In this document: one piece after another, positions 32,040-43,520 of the stretch
How positions within the stretch are numbered: the first letter of the stretch is position 1
How the letters are laid out: every line of letters begins with the position of its first letter
DNA from: Thereva unica
Lineage: Eukaryota > Arthropoda > Insecta > Diptera > Therevidae
Assembly (NCBI GenBank): GCA_949987705.1
Contig: OX465282.1
Coordinates: forward strand, 14,186,501 to 14,250,500
Direction: 5' to 3'
DNA: 64,000 nt
Notes under the pieces: generated by a model
Seen by the model: only the letters and a program-made list of their open reading frames with translations
Databases searched by the model: none
What the model was told of the DNA's origin: nothing
Position numbers and translations under genes: made by a program

Positions 32040-32265
32040 ATCGATTTTACCTATCTATATTAAATGGTAGCAGATCGGCCGTCGGCCGATACAACGAAAA
32101 AGAGCATAGGTTTCTTTTTGTAAAGGGCGTAGACAACAAATAAGATACGACAGGTAGCTGTGAGAAACGCAAAGGAAAAAATATAAATCCTTCTCTCTGG
32201 TATCAAACCATGGACCTGTGATATGGTATTCGATCGTTTTAACTTTTAGGCTACCTCCGATCATG
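32040..32265 (-). mobile_element. tRNA-derived SINE
   Basis: Read on the minus strand from 32265, GGTAGCCTAAAAGTTAAAACG is an A-box-like start and ATGGTTTGATACC a B-box (consensus GGTTCGANNCC) at normal tRNA spacing. A C-T-rich body of about 150 bp follows and ends in ATTTAATATAG. Similar heads lie at 46235-46305 (-), 49085-49145 (+), 52940-53012 (-) and 4391-4475 (+). The head is too diverged to fold as a functional tRNA. Confidence 0.6.
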
Positions 32266-32344
32266 TGACACCTGATCGAGAATCACGTTCAGTGTTTCAA
32301 TAAAGGTTGTACACAAAATTTCCGTTAATAACCGTTATATAGAC

Positions 32345-32545
32345 CAGGCAGACCAGACTAGATGAACCAGACAGACCTCCACCTCATCCTCCCCCTCGTC
32401 CTTTTCCTCCTCTTCGGCGTCCTCCTCGTTATATTTCGCGTCTTCGTCCTCCTTCTCCTCATCCTCTTTTGCTGTTTTCTTTACAGTAGGCGGACCAGGC
32501 AGACCTCCTCCTCCTTCTTCTTCTTCTCTTCCTCCATCTGCAACG
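32345..32545. repeat. Polypyrimidine low-complexity tract
   Basis: CTC/CTT-rich sequence (CCTCCTCTTCGGCGTCCTCC and similar) is flanked by two AGGCAGACC motifs (about 32348 and 32495). It yields a leucine-rich frame on the plus strand that is not a credible protein. Confidence 0.7.
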
Positions 32546-34080
32546 GCAGGCCTATTCCCTTCTGGCTTGTACGGCCTAATTGAATCCCCCTGATAAGTAA
32601 TGATGGATTAGAAATCCGGAGCAGGATCGCGCAATAACTACATCCCTTAGATTATATCCCACTTTGCCTACTGTAGGATACCTTGATTTCGGGAATAACA
32701 TTTTTTCTGTAGGATCTAAGAGGGAAGGAGACGGAGAGAGTTAGTTTTTGGGGATATATGGACATGTGCAGAGGTGCAAATTTGAATTTGGCGAGGTCCA
32801 GGCGCTCTTCGGTCCCCGAACGGACGAGTTTGAGGTTTTCAATATTGCCGTGACAAGAGGGAGAAGGCGCATTGGGGCTAGATTCCTGTAGCTGTACCCA
32901 GAACGAACTTGCTGGCTGTGACCGACCAGACGGGAGAAGGTGCTGCGCTAGACCAGGTGTTCCCTGTTCCCCGGGAGGACGTGTTTTTGGGTGAGCTGTG
33001 ATCCCACTGTGAAGACCCCTGAAGTAGCTACCGGGAGGTGAGAAGAGCGACCCGAAATTCTGTGAGATCGAATGCGGAGAGACCGCCCACCAGGTGAACG
33101 AAAAGCGAAGTGAACGTGACCTCGGGCGTAAGGCCGCATCACAGGTACCCAAAAGACTTTTATCTAGGTATACAGGTTGTTGTTAGTTAGAACTAAGATC
33201 TTATATATCTTCGCTTCACCATCGTAAAATGACTTTCTTACTATATTTTACTGAATACGCCGTCCTGTATGCCTTACTCCAATTAGCACACTCAAGGATA
33301 GCATATTCTGCTCACCTCTTTTTTCCTGCAAAAAAAAACATATGAAGGGGTGGAAGGAACCACTATTGTCGTCATAACAAAGCATAAAGTTTTAATGTCG
33401 AATTAACACAAGTGTGAGGCGAAAAAAGTATTTTTGTCACGAAATTTTAAGATTTTGGCCAAAGGTCATTTTCATTATTTCTTTTTAGCATTTCTTATCA
33501 CATTTTAATCACGTAATTTTAGCTTAGTTTATTTTAGATATATTATCGCCATAACGTCCATAAGTACGGCGTATATTTTTGTGAGTAATTCATTGTTGGT
33601 CACGGAATTTGGATATTATCTGCCATAAGTATTAAGTGGAAACTGCTGCGAAAAAATTAATTTTATTTTAGTTAAAGTAGCTTGATATGGAGATTTGCAT
33701 AATTATTTTTAATGGAGGATTTTTCCCTGTAGTAGACAGAAGAACTCTAATCCACTCAAAGAATTTCTCTCGTGCACGGAGTTTGATCAGTCCTTAACTC
33801 CGCCAGTCCAGGATGTTATTTGGCATTATTGATACCCTGGTAGCATTCTTCACTGTGTTCCAAATCTTTGGGATTGAAAAAGTATACGCTCCACATATTC
33901 CCATGCTTTAAGGCAGCACGGTTAATCCGAAACGATCGTCCATATCCAAACAAGATCAGTATGGAACTTTCATTTTGCTTCCTGTTCTTGCCCGGTGTCA
34001 TTGCTCACGCTAGATGTAGCAGAATCGAACTTGTTATTTTTACTGCTAAGATTGCTTTGTCTAAGGCTTCCTAGTTGGCA
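32546..34080. other. No gene recognised
   Basis: The minus-strand frame 32652-33152 (166 codons) is the longest here but has no domain I know; a decayed repeat is likely. 33200-33760 is AT-rich and featureless. Confidence 0.4.
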
Positions 34081-34210
34081 GCATCATCTGCCTACCGCTG
34101 TGCCCGCTGTGGTCTCCATGTACTCTTTGAAGATTAGCCTCCAGTCGGTCATCACTCCTAAGTATCTGAACGCAGTGGGTGATCTGCTAGTAGTACAGCT
34201 ATGTGGTTAC
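34081..34210 (-). pseudogene. I/LOA-like LINE RT thumb fragment
   Basis: The minus strand reads FRYLGVMTDWRLIFKEYMET, the Y-L-G-V block that follows the catalytic core in LINE reverse transcriptases, with the usual F-K-x-H/Y continuation. Only about 40 codons are preserved. Confidence 0.6.
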
Positions 34211-34239
34211 GAACGTAGTTACGTCATCGGTTGTTGACT

Positions 34240-34470
34240 TAGGTGTGAATGTGGTCTTGGATATTAGTGAGCGCCACCTGGGTGAGATTAGTTGAGCTTC
34301 GATCAGCTTTAGTTTAGCGATGAGTCTTGGATGAGCTTTCGCGCTGGAGAATTAGGTTGAACTTCGATATGTCTGGGATGAGGTTTTGAGCTTCGCTGTA
34401 TCTTGGCTGAGCTTGAGGAATTTGATTGCACTTCGCTGTGTGTCTCGGGTAAGCTGCTGCGATGGATAAG
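34240..34470. repeat. Short degenerate GAGCTTCGAT-type repeats
   Basis: Variants of TTGAGCTTCGATC / TTGAACTTCGAT / GAGCTTCGCTGT / GCACTTCGCTGT recur every 30-60 bp, interleaved with GGATGAG and GGCTGAG. It looks like a decayed minisatellite. Confidence 0.5.
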
Positions 34471-35280
34471 CTTTCGAGCTGGATGGGGGTTGGAATCTGT
34501 AGTTTTAAATTTCGCTCTGCCTTACTGTGGGATTTTGCTGATTCGGGTTCCAATGGTTCTTAAGGGGTCACCAAAAATCCCTTACGAGCAACGGTTTCCG
34601 AGATATAAGCAATATTTTTTTCCCAAGGATTGTAGATGGTGTTCACTGGAGTTCTTAAGGACTTGTGAAATTTCATCAAATAGGTAAGAAAAGAAGGTAG
34701 GGTCAATTTCGACTACTTATTTTCAACAACTTTTTCAAGTTTACTAATCAGGGAGTGGTTTTACTTTCCGCTTAGAGGAAAAGGTATACGTTTGTGCTTA
34801 AGGATATAAGAAAAATTAGTCTGTAAAAATAAAAATATGAGGAGAAGGTAGAGGATGAGGAGTTCGTCTGCATGGTTTATCTAGTCTCCCTGGTCCAGAA
34901 TCGCAGTTCTTGCGGAACTCAGTTAGGGAGTATCCAACTTGAATAACTCCTTATCTCTATAACTGGAGGGTTCTATACGCTAGATCCTTTTCAGACCACA
35001 AGTAAGGCTAGACTGGCACATGCACCTAAGTGCAGAACCAAGTCGAGAAATTAGCTTGTATAAATGGTTAACACTTTGAAAGTGCCTAGAACACGCCATA
35101 CAGAGCGTCATGCCAGTAAAATATAGAAAGAACTAGAGATTTTTAGTATCTGAAACCCGGACTTTCTAAGGCTGTATAAGAAAGCGTCGAGGGCTGCAAC
35201 CATGGAGGGATCATTGTCATGCTATAGACAGTCCGGGTAAGTCGGCCAGGTTCAGCAAATTTTCTCTAAGTAACCCTGTC
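34471..35280. other. No gene recognised
   Basis: No frame carries known motifs. A possible transition into the LINE that begins at about 35290. Confidence 0.35.
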
Positions 35281-35289
35281 AACCATCCT

Positions 35290-37935
35290 ATATGAAACGG
35301 GGTGACGGCACATGGAAAGAGTCCTCAGATGAAGCCCTGGAGCTGCTCTTTAAAACCCCACTTTCCCGTATGTCGAGAAGTCGCCCCCGACAAGGCTCCA
35401 AAGCCTCTAGTGGAAGAAGCACTGACGTGGGAGAATACCTGCCAAGCTATCATCTTGGGAACGATGCGATGGGCGGTACTTATTTCTGTACAACTCTCCA
35501 GGCATCAAAACGCTTACATATCAGGCACGTGTCCGGCTCCTGGAGGAGGGTCAAAGTTATTTTCATCCCGAACATCGGCAGACGCGCTCCCTAATCATCT
35601 AGAGACTACAGGCCAATAAGCTTATGTTATTTTGTCCTAAAGCCTCTAGGACGCATACTAGACATATACCTTCGTGAGGGCATAAAAGAGGTCCTGATGT
35701 TTACATCTCAGCATGTTAATTGTAAAGGCAGATCGGTGGACACTCTGAAGTGTTCACGAAGCAACGCGCACCGTGGAATACTCCCTAGAATAGAAATCGT
35801 TTACCCTGGCAGCCTTGCTAGATATAGAAGGCGTTTTTAACAACATCAGCACCGAGGCCATCCCGCTGAGACCCTCCGGTCCCACCTAACCAGGGAAGCT
35901 ACAAGCTCCTCCATTCGGAGAAAGGCACCCCAAGCGTAAACTTGCAGCCCCGTTCTTCCTCGCTCTGCCCTTACTCAGCATATACCTGGGGGCTCGGCCT
36001 TTGCGAGGGAGCACATGGTCTTCAGGAGGGCGAAAGACCTAAAAATACCAGCCCCGGAAAAGGAAGGTCACCAAGAACGCCGCCTGACAGAATCTTTTTA
36101 CGCTTGGCTACCAACCCGATAGGGGAAGGCCAAGTGTCGAAAGAAGATTTTACCAAAATTCAAGAGAACATTGCTTGGGCAGAGCCGGTTATTCCAAACT
36201 TCACCCCAGAGCTGTCCAGGGGTAAACAGGCCACTAAAAGCCAACGATCTGTGGAGGAACCAAGAGGAACTATCCTTAGCAGAAGTTGCGAAGGATCGCA
36301 AAATAATCGGCGTCCTAGACGGAAACGACTGGCTGGGGGATCAAGGCAGTATTAAGCTAAGCGACGGCGAATCGTCAGCATCCGATCTAGGCAAAGCCAT
36401 CGGTAACATGTACACGGAGCACTAGCACGGGCATTAACGAGGACATCTCCAGCGACGAAGAAGCCCACCACTGTACGATTGTCCACAGACACCAATTTTT
36501 ACATATCTGAGGCTACCCTCACGAAGTACGACGTGAATGGAGGAATATACAGCATAGTATTCAGGATGCCATAATATTCTTCACAGATGGCTCTAGACTC
36601 GAGGGTCGAATAAGACTAGGAGGAGTAGTCTTTTCACTGGAGCTTTGAATTGAAGTCAACTTCCGATTAGCCAATCACTGCAGTGTATACCAAGCGGAGG
36701 TTCTAGTCATAAATAAGGCTGAGAAAATTCATTACGTAAGGGTTTTTTTCCCCTATTTAACCATAACTCTGCTAAACAGAAAAAGACCGAATTTGGGTTG
36801 CTACTGCGGAAACACAAGTCCCAGTCAGTAAGTTGAACTAACTAGATATGTACCAGCCAGTTGGATTTCCGATATTGCTAGAGAGTTCTTTTAAGAACTG
36901 TGTTGGTTGAGACTGTGCTCGTATTTCTGACTTTAGATAGCAGAATAAAGTTGATAATATTGATTGAAAATGATGGTTTACTATACTTCAAAGTTTAGGT
37001 CTCTGTAAAATGTTCAAAATGACGTTAAATTTCCAATTAACAACAATAAAACACAATAAATTCCCTTAAAACTATTGTGCTAAGTCTTCGAATTTTATGA
37101 AGCATATACACACACCTTCATACATATACCTCCTCAAAACCCTACAAAAAGAAATACAAATTGGAAAAAAGGAACTTTTCCACTTCCAGGATCCAAACTG
37201 GAATGAGTCAATGAATCTTTCGCATGCTGGAAACTCGAATCAGAGTCGGGTGTAGGGGCTCCTGGAGTGTTTTCCTTTTCATGCCTGCCTAGCAATGCAG
37301 TCAAACCCAAAGCCCTCGAGCCAGAGTAATTCATCATTCATCATCTATCAGATAGTCAAGCGGCTATCAAGATATAATGATCGGCCCGTATAACTTTTAA
37401 GCTGGTAGACAACTGCTAGAAGGAGGTCTGCTCCCTGGCTGGTGGGTACTGGGTCACTTTCGACTGGGTACCGAGTCACAGGAACATCGAGGGCAATGAG
37501 GAGGTAAACAGGCCAGACTGGGGCAGCTCTCGCAGATACACCGATGGAGAATGTACAGTAGCCTCTGTACGTGCTGAAGAGAGAGATATCCATGTACTTT
37601 CTCTCAGTAGCTGGCTCCAGATGGAGAAGCCTATCATAATGTGACAAGTCTAGGAAGACTTGGGCTTATTACAACAAACAAAGATCGAGAGATCTCTTGG
37701 TGATGCAAAGCAAGGATATTGTCGGAATCATATCAATAATACGGGACATTGTCCAATTGGGTAACATGCAGCTAGATTGAGAATTACACAGAGCACCCAC
37801 TGCCGTACCTGTGGCGAGGAACATACTAGCAGCCAAATCAGACACCGTGTATTTAGAAGCCTTTTCCTAAATGATTTGGAATGATTGAAACTCCGGTACC
37901 TAAATTTGACGAGATGGATTTAAATCCCTAACTGA
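35290..37935 (+). pseudogene. Degenerate I/LOA-like LINE: linker, RT, RNase H, zinc knuckle
   Basis: Plus-strand blocks occur in normal order. The linker is GDGTWKESSDEALELLFKT (35295). RT start follows as WRRVKVIFIPN and RDYRPISLCYFVLKPL (35545-35640), then LLDIEGVFNN for motif A (about 35815). The RNase H start at 36560-36715 has FFTDGS and the YQAEV block and is nearly the same as 26130-26275. It resumes at 37345 with SDSQAAI, then WVPSHRNIEGNEE (about 37460), and a Cys-rich CRTCGEEHTSSQI knuckle (37805-37840). The YADD core is not visible and 35880-36500 is of uncertain origin. An insert of about 600 bp (36725-37340) splits RNase H. Many stops. Confidence 0.7.
36725..37342. other. ~610-bp insert within the LINE RNase H
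   Basis: The RNase H reading breaks after GAGGTTCTAGTCAT and resumes at TATCAGATAGTCAAGCGGC. Compared with the uninterrupted copy at 26230-26350, the intervening sequence is extra, with a small deletion of element sequence at the junction. The insert has no TIRs or tail that I can define and no coding motif. Confidence 0.45.
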
Positions 37936-39039
37936 CTACGTCTTTCAGGCAAATGCTTTTCATGAGTGCGTCTTCAAAATGGGGCAACTTTGCGCCAATT
38001 GTGTCCCAGCTTACAGCCTGGATGGAACTGCCGCTCCTACCTATGTACCTAGTTACCATATTTGTATAGGAGCATGAAATTGTATCGGAGAACTCACAAA
38101 TAGCATCACCTTAAGTGCTAGGTATTAAATTAATAGATTCAATCTTACGAGTCATTGACTTCCTTTTTATATTAAAAGGACATTCGCCTCTCATTACCCA
38201 AACAAGATCAATGACATTTTCTGCCCTCGAAGCTACCACTGATAAATTTCACCTGCATAATGTGCACTTTACAACATAACCTCAATCCGCAATATCAATT
38301 CCCACAAGATCACATCAACCACCATGCAACAACCAACAGCCATCCATCAGGCATCGACCTTATCCTAGAAGATATCATCAATCACCAAAACCACTAAGAA
38401 GAAAGTCTCACACATTCAAACCATCCACAAGAAAACGCACTATGGCCCCAAATCTCTAATCCACCCACACATACAGAAACCTCTCTTCGGTTGACACATA
38501 TCTAGGTAATACATTCATGGCTCGCAAAGTAGCTACCATAAACAGGATATCTCGACGACACTGAATAGGGAACAATTTAATCCTGGCAAAGGATTGCGCC
38601 AAATTCGAATTTGAAATAAAGTGGATGTCCTCCAGACTACCGTGGAAAATATCGAGCGTAGTGTGAATAGTGTAGGTAGGATACATGTATGAGGGATAGT
38701 CCTGATTCCATCAGGTACAAAATCACAAGCATATGTATGGATGTATGTATGCAAGAAAGAAGAATGCACATTAATATTGCAAAAGGACCCAAAGTCGTTC
38801 GTTTTTTTTCTGTTCACGTGTCGTACATCGCCCGGTTTTAGTCCCCTCGTCACAAGCACGGATTTTTTCCCCGAGATTTCAGAAAGGATCTCTCTATTTT
38901 AGAATCTCTTCAGGAAAATATACACACAAGGATATACACATGCATGAGAATGGCCAGATTTTTTGCGTCTCATTTCACAGTCTGGGCAGCCCCGTTTGAG
39001 ATAGAATCCAACCCTCAAGCCTACTATTTTTTCTGCAAG
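37936..39039. other. Non-coding; ends in a splice-acceptor-like tract
   Basis: No gene recognised from 37936 to the acceptor. The last bases, CTACTATTTTTTCTGCAAG, form a pyrimidine tract and AG suitable for splicing into 39040. The plus-strand frame starting at 38944 overlaps the exon in another frame and is rejected as a gene. Confidence 0.45.
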
Positions 39040-39401
39040 GAAACGGGGGAGGACGGGAACAACAAGGCCGCCGAGGATTTCAGCAATATTCAGAAGATAT
39101 ACAGGACCTGTATAAGAAGGTGTATGCAGAAGATTCACACAGGATCTCTGTCGTACAGAAGCCGAAGCAGCAGAGCTTCCAGGATCCAGGACGACGACGA
39201 CGACAAGCGCCCCAGGGAATGATTGTGTTTCTGTTCCTTGGTTCCATATGGGCTATGCTCCTGTATGCCATGCTTTATATCGGTTGTATTCTGATGGAAA
39301 ATGACGTCCCACGGTTGAGGGAAGACATATCATCCGTAAGGAGTGGCATATCGCTTTCAAAGGCGAAGCATCCTTACAACATACGAGAGAGAACACAATA
39401 A
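39040..39401 (+). CDS. Candidate terminal exon: small single-pass membrane protein
   Basis: After a good acceptor, a frame of 119 codons runs to TAA at 39399-39401. It is clearly more GC-rich and codon-like than its surroundings. The product has a Gly/Gln/Arg-rich start, a charged stretch (DIQDLYKKVYAEDSH), a basic run GRRRRQ encoded by a CGA repeat, then a hydrophobic segment MIVFLFLGSIWAMLLYAMLY, and a charged C-terminal tail ending in KHPYNIRERTQ. With the 7233 exon the protein would be 150 residues, with the membrane segment at about 91-116. The phase fits that exon (G + GA = Gly). I do not recognise the family. An unrelated single-exon gene or another upstream exon is possible. Confidence 0.5.
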
Positions 39402-39720
39402 AAACCGTGCCTGAAAGGAAATTCCCCTTTTGTTCTCTGCATTTTCTGAATGAAATTTTCATGACAAATTTCTTTTTCCTGTGTGTCACCACCTTGCACA
39501 TCCTTTCCCCCTAGCCCACCATCACCTACACTATTCACACAATCCCAGAAGGCTTCAGCCCCGCCATCCATCCACATTCCTGTTTATGTTTACATTGATA
39601 TCTGGCCCCATCAAGTGGTTCGAGCCCTAACAGATCCTCCTGACGGTAGAGAATACATCTAAACTTCTGGGTGCTGACCTTGCTTTGTACGGAATCCTTT
39701 TGTAGACACACTGAAGGACG

Positions 39721-39726
39721 AATAAA
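39721..39726 (+). terminator. Polyadenylation signal AATAAA
   Basis: AATAAA lies about 320 nt after the stop of the candidate terminal exon, a reasonable 3' UTR length. Another AATAAA overlaps the stop codon itself (39397-39402) and is less likely to be used. Confidence 0.4.
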
Positions 39727-40738
39727 TTATAAAAGGAAACAAAATATCAAAATTTATTGCAGGGTTACATGCTAAACCTTCGTTTAAAAAAAAAAAAAAA
39801 GAAGGACCCAAATCACACACATATTCAGTCCATAAAAAAAGGACCACAATAATGCCCAAAAGGGGACTTCATAACTTCAACAACAAACAACAACAACAAA
39901 AAAAGGATATGAAGGAAATGTGTCGTTGGCTTGCTTAAAGATGCTTTTATCAATTAGGACTTAAGGACATTTACATATGGTAGGCGCTGTTTTTTTTTGT
40001 GTTGTTCATCCTGTGGAGATCCTTTTTCCGGGATTATAGTTGAAAATTGTCTTTTTGTTCTTTGTGTGTGGATTTAGGATTATTATTTTTGGTTAACTGA
40101 AAATTTTTAATGGAATTTTGTCGGTTAGTTTTAATGATGTCAATCTGCTTTTTCGGGGTAACTGAAATAAGGGAATAGAAAGTCTAGTTAAGTGTGTTTA
40201 CATCCATTTCAATTTCAGAAGGTTAAACAGTGGTCCAACAAATGTAGATTAACTATATTAACTCAGAAAATAAAGGATGTAACATTAACAATTAAAGTGG
40301 TGATCGACAATCGACACCAGCTTATTTGTAATGGTCGAGTCAGCACAGAGTTCTGCAAAAATTTATGAGTGGACCCGAAAATGATCTTGGTGCAACGAGA
40401 CCTGTAAAATAACATGGGTATGAACCAATTGAACACGGCTAGAAAGAAAAGTATCAATTAGAAAGTAGCTTGAAGTTTTGTCAGCAGACCGGGGTTCCAT
40501 CTACATATATACATACTACTTTGGCTGCCCAAAAAAAGTCTGATATGTACCTATATTTACCTATCTTATTGTATTAACGCTGGAATTTTGCGTTAGCGCC
40601 CCACCCTTTTTTCCATTTCGAAATGTATGTTATTTCCATATATACTGGCTGGAGCAAGAAAAACTCTACATTCAAAATTATTTTTTTACTTTTCGTTGAT
40701 TTTAAAGTAAAAGCGTATTTTTAGTGTTTTTAAACTAT
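39727..40738. other. Non-coding
   Basis: AT-rich sequence with an A15 run (39786-39800) and A/CAA-rich tracts near 39880-39905. No gene recognised. Confidence 0.5.
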
Positions 40739-42010
40739 ATTTTAATTTTCTATTTTTAGTCTATTATGCCTTCCGCCATTTTGTGGTGCCGCCATATTTG
40801 ATTTAAAATGACGCCACAAAGCTTACCCATAGCGCGGACGTGTTAACCACCATTTTGTTTTGGCCGACATTTTGAATTTGGAATGACGCGACACAGATAA
40901 TGGTATTCTACTTGTTACACACTTTCATTTGATATCAATACCAAGTGGCTTGTAAAGAGAAAGGTTCTACTCTGTTTTTTGTTGGCCGCCATTTTGAATT
41001 TGGAACGAGCCTACACAGCTGATAGTATTCTACTTGTCTAACCATTTCATTTGATACCTATACCGAGTGGCATGTAAAGAAAAAAAGGTATCCCCTGTAT
41101 TGTGTTGGCCGCCATTTTGTCCTTGCCACCATTTTGAATTTGGAATGAAGCCACACAGTTAATAGTATTCTACGTGTAACACCCTTTCATTTGATATCCA
41201 TACCGAGTGGCTTGTAAAGGAAACGGTAGTCCGAAATTTTTGGTTGGCTGCCATTTTGAATTTTTAATGACGCTACACAGCTAATAGTATTGTACTTGCC
41301 ACACCCTTTTATTTAATACCTATACCGAATGGTCTGCAAAGAAAATGGCTAGCCTCTGTTTTGTGTTGGCAGCCATTTTATGTTTGCCACAATTTTATGT
41401 TTGCCGCCATTTTATGTTTGCCACCATTTTATGTTTGCCGCCATTTTGAATTTGGAATGACACCACACAGCTAATAGTATTCTACTTGTCACACCCTTTC
41501 ATTTGACACCCATACCGGGTGGCTTGTAAGGAAAAAGGTTATGCCCTGTTTTGTGTTGGCCGCCATTTTGTGTTTGCCGCCATCTTGAATTTGGAATGAC
41601 GCCACACAGCTGATTGTATTCTATATGTCATACCTGTTCATTTGATACCCATGACGGGAGTCGGGGAACATAATTGCAAAATACGGCCGCCATCTTGGAA
41701 CCGCTATCTTGATTTTTTTACAAAATGATCCGATTGCATTGTCACGCAAACTATGCAAATGTGCAAAATTTAAAGTTAATAGCATATATTTTCTACTTTT
41801 TTTTCTGTTCAGTCTTCCGCCATATTGGGTTGGCAACCATTTTGAATTTGGAATCATGCTACACATCTAATTGTATTCTACTCGTAATACCCTTTCATTT
41901 GATACCCAGGTCGGAGATCGGGAAACGCAATTACGAAATTCGGCCGCCATCTTGGAGCCGTCATCTTGATCTTTATACAAAAATGTCTTATTGCATTGTC
42001 ACGTGAACTA
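40739..42010. repeat. Tandem array of ~125-140-bp units with GCCGCCATTTTG
   Basis: Seven or eight units are visible. The block CATTTTGAATTTGGAATGA starts at about 40869, 40990, 41128, 41256, 41444 and 41848 (CATCTTG variant at 41581). Each is followed by CACACAGCTAATAGTATTCT, CTTGTCACACCCTTTCATTT, GATACCCATACCGAGTGGCT and TGTTTTGTGTTGGCCGCC or variants. At 41380-41440 a 19-bp sub-repeat, GCCGCCATTTTATGTTT and variants, is expanded about four times. Related monomers lie at 9660-9850 and 10175-10650. Open frames across it are not genes. Confidence 0.85.
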
Positions 42011-42033
42011 CTTCTGGTATAAAAAACCTTATG

Positions 42034-42362
42034 TTAGAGAAATAAAGCCATGAGTTCGAGGAATTGAGAAAGTTCACAACCCAGTAAAAAATTTTGGACA
42101 CCCGACACATGTTCAGATCTTCTCATATGAAAAATGAACCTGATGCAATCATTAAATGCCACTTTAAGACGCCGTCGGCAGGAAGAATCGAACGAAATAT
42201 ACACCAGCGAGCCGTAAAGGAAATGAGGAACAACAAGAGATTTGATAAGTTTGGCTCGATACCGTTGATACCGTTGACTAAGTTTGTGGAACAGATGCAA
42301 GAAGTGAGCAACAGAGTCCAATGCTTTGGAAAAGTCAATAAGAACTAGTATTGCAATACTAC
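42034..42362 (-). pseudogene. Jockey/CR1-like LINE fragment with internal deletion
   Basis: The minus strand reads AILVLIDFSKALDSVAHF (RT motif A) directly followed by LSQRYQRYRAKLIKSLVVPH, FLYGSLVY and RRRLKVAFNDCIRFIFHMRR. These match the LINE at 12430-13190 (LLDFSKAFDSVDH; LAKALVMPHFTYGSL; KIQVAFNDTLRFVFKLRR). Everything between motif A and the post-thumb region, including the catalytic YADD, is missing, so a deletion of several hundred bp occurred. Confidence 0.75.
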
Positions 42363-42365
42363 CTT

Positions 42366-43520
42366 GATCATGGGCTTTTCTTCTTTCTTCTTTGATCCGT
42401 TAGCTGGCGGTCCGAGCGGAACGTCCCCGAAACGGATACGCTACTGTCGGTGCCGCTGGGTCTCGAACTCTATTCACGATTCGTTTCCATTCCTGCCGGT
42501 TTTTGGTGACGGCTCGAGCCTCGGTAACTGATAGCCGTTGATTCGTCATCGAGGTCACCCTCGATATTCTTTAGCCAGGTTTTCATCGGTGCCGATCGCT
42601 GGGTTCCCCAACCTGCGGGACGGTCTCGCCAGAGAAGTTTACGTGGCAAGCGGTTATCATCCATTCGGCAAACATGGCTAAACCACCGTAGTCGCCGTTT
42701 TTGCGTTTTTGATCGCATCATTGTCGGACTGTCTCGTTTCGAAGGGAGATCGCGTAGTGAGACACCGAGGATCTGCCTCAAGCATCGCATTTGAAAGACC
42801 TCGAGCTTCTTAGCGTCCAGTTTGAACAGTGTCCACGTTTCAGATCCATAAAGAAGAATTGGAAGGATCAACGTTCGGTAAAGGCGTACTTTTGTTTCCA
42901 TATGCACCACTTGAGCGAGGCGAAGGTTGCTGTTGCCTGGCCGATGCGGCTGTGAACGTCCGACGTCGATGCTACTTTTGTTTCCTCAACCAATGATCCC
43001 AAATATTTGAACCTCGAAGCCTGTTCAATTCGAGTTTCATCAAGGTGAACACTAGCCCTCGTCCGTCTGTAAGCACTTTGGTCTTTTCTGCATTGATTTT
43101 TAGCCCGTATGACTGGGCGATGCCGGAATGTCGTATAATATGCCCGTTGCTTCGACATCCGTGTCGGCGAAAACGGCGCTATCGTCGGCGAACATTAAGT
43201 CGGTTATGATGTTGTTGTCGTCGTATCGAGCTCCGAGTCGTCCATCGAATGCTTCACGCATAATCGCGTCGATCACAACATTGAAGAGAAGTGGCGAAGC
43301 GACGTCTCCCTATCGGACACCCGTTTGAATCGGGAACTCCTCGGATAAGTCGCTTCAAATACGAACGCTGCTGGTTGAGCCATCGTACGACGCTTGGAGA
43401 TGTTGGATGATAATCAATGGCACGTGTTCGGTTTCCAAGACTCTCAACAAGCTGTTCCAATCGACGCAATCGAAAGCGGATTTGAAATCGATGAAAACGA
43501 CGACAGTTCATTTGCCGCAA
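42366..43520 (-). pseudogene. RTE-like LINE reverse transcriptase, 5'-truncated
   Basis: On the minus strand: VVFIDFKSAFDCVDW (motif A, near 43490), a TGA, then TGVR*GDVASPLLFNVVIDA (motif B with a TAG where Gln is expected), LMFADDSAVFADTDVE (catalytic FADD, near 43190), a frameshift, and FKYLGSLVEETKVASTSDVH. These are followed by LILPILLYGSETWTLF, RCLRQILGVSLRD and a W-F-S-H-V-x-R-M arm. The final frame ends near 42470, followed by an AAG/GAA-rich 3' end (42370-42395). This is a different RTE-like subfamily from 50286-51912. Inactive because of two stops and a frameshift. Confidence 0.8.

Larger units (their letters stand above)
7330..39039 (+). other. Predicted ~31.7-kb transposon-filled intron
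   Basis: If the exons at 7233 and 39040 belong to one gene, everything between is intron. It starts GTATTC and ends CTACTATTTTTTCTGCAAG. The phases agree (phase 1 donor, two bases needed at the acceptor). The interval holds most of the transposons listed here, in both orientations. Additional small exons inside it cannot be excluded. Confidence 0.35.

Noticed and set aside
32652..33152. 166-codon minus-strand frame
   Set aside because: No recognisable domain. A second overlapping frame on the same strand is also open, which fits low stop density in GC-richer repeat DNA more than a gene.
35942..36425. Overlapping 137- and 84-codon frames considered as LINE ORF1
   Set aside because: They lie between RT and RNase H blocks of the degenerate LINE and match no ORF1 motif (no CCHC knuckles), so no separate call was made.
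38944..39222. 92-codon frame overlapping the candidate terminal exon
   Set aside because: It begins inside the presumed intron and ends in the GACGAC repeat. The other frame has a membrane segment, longer extent and a consistent splice phase.
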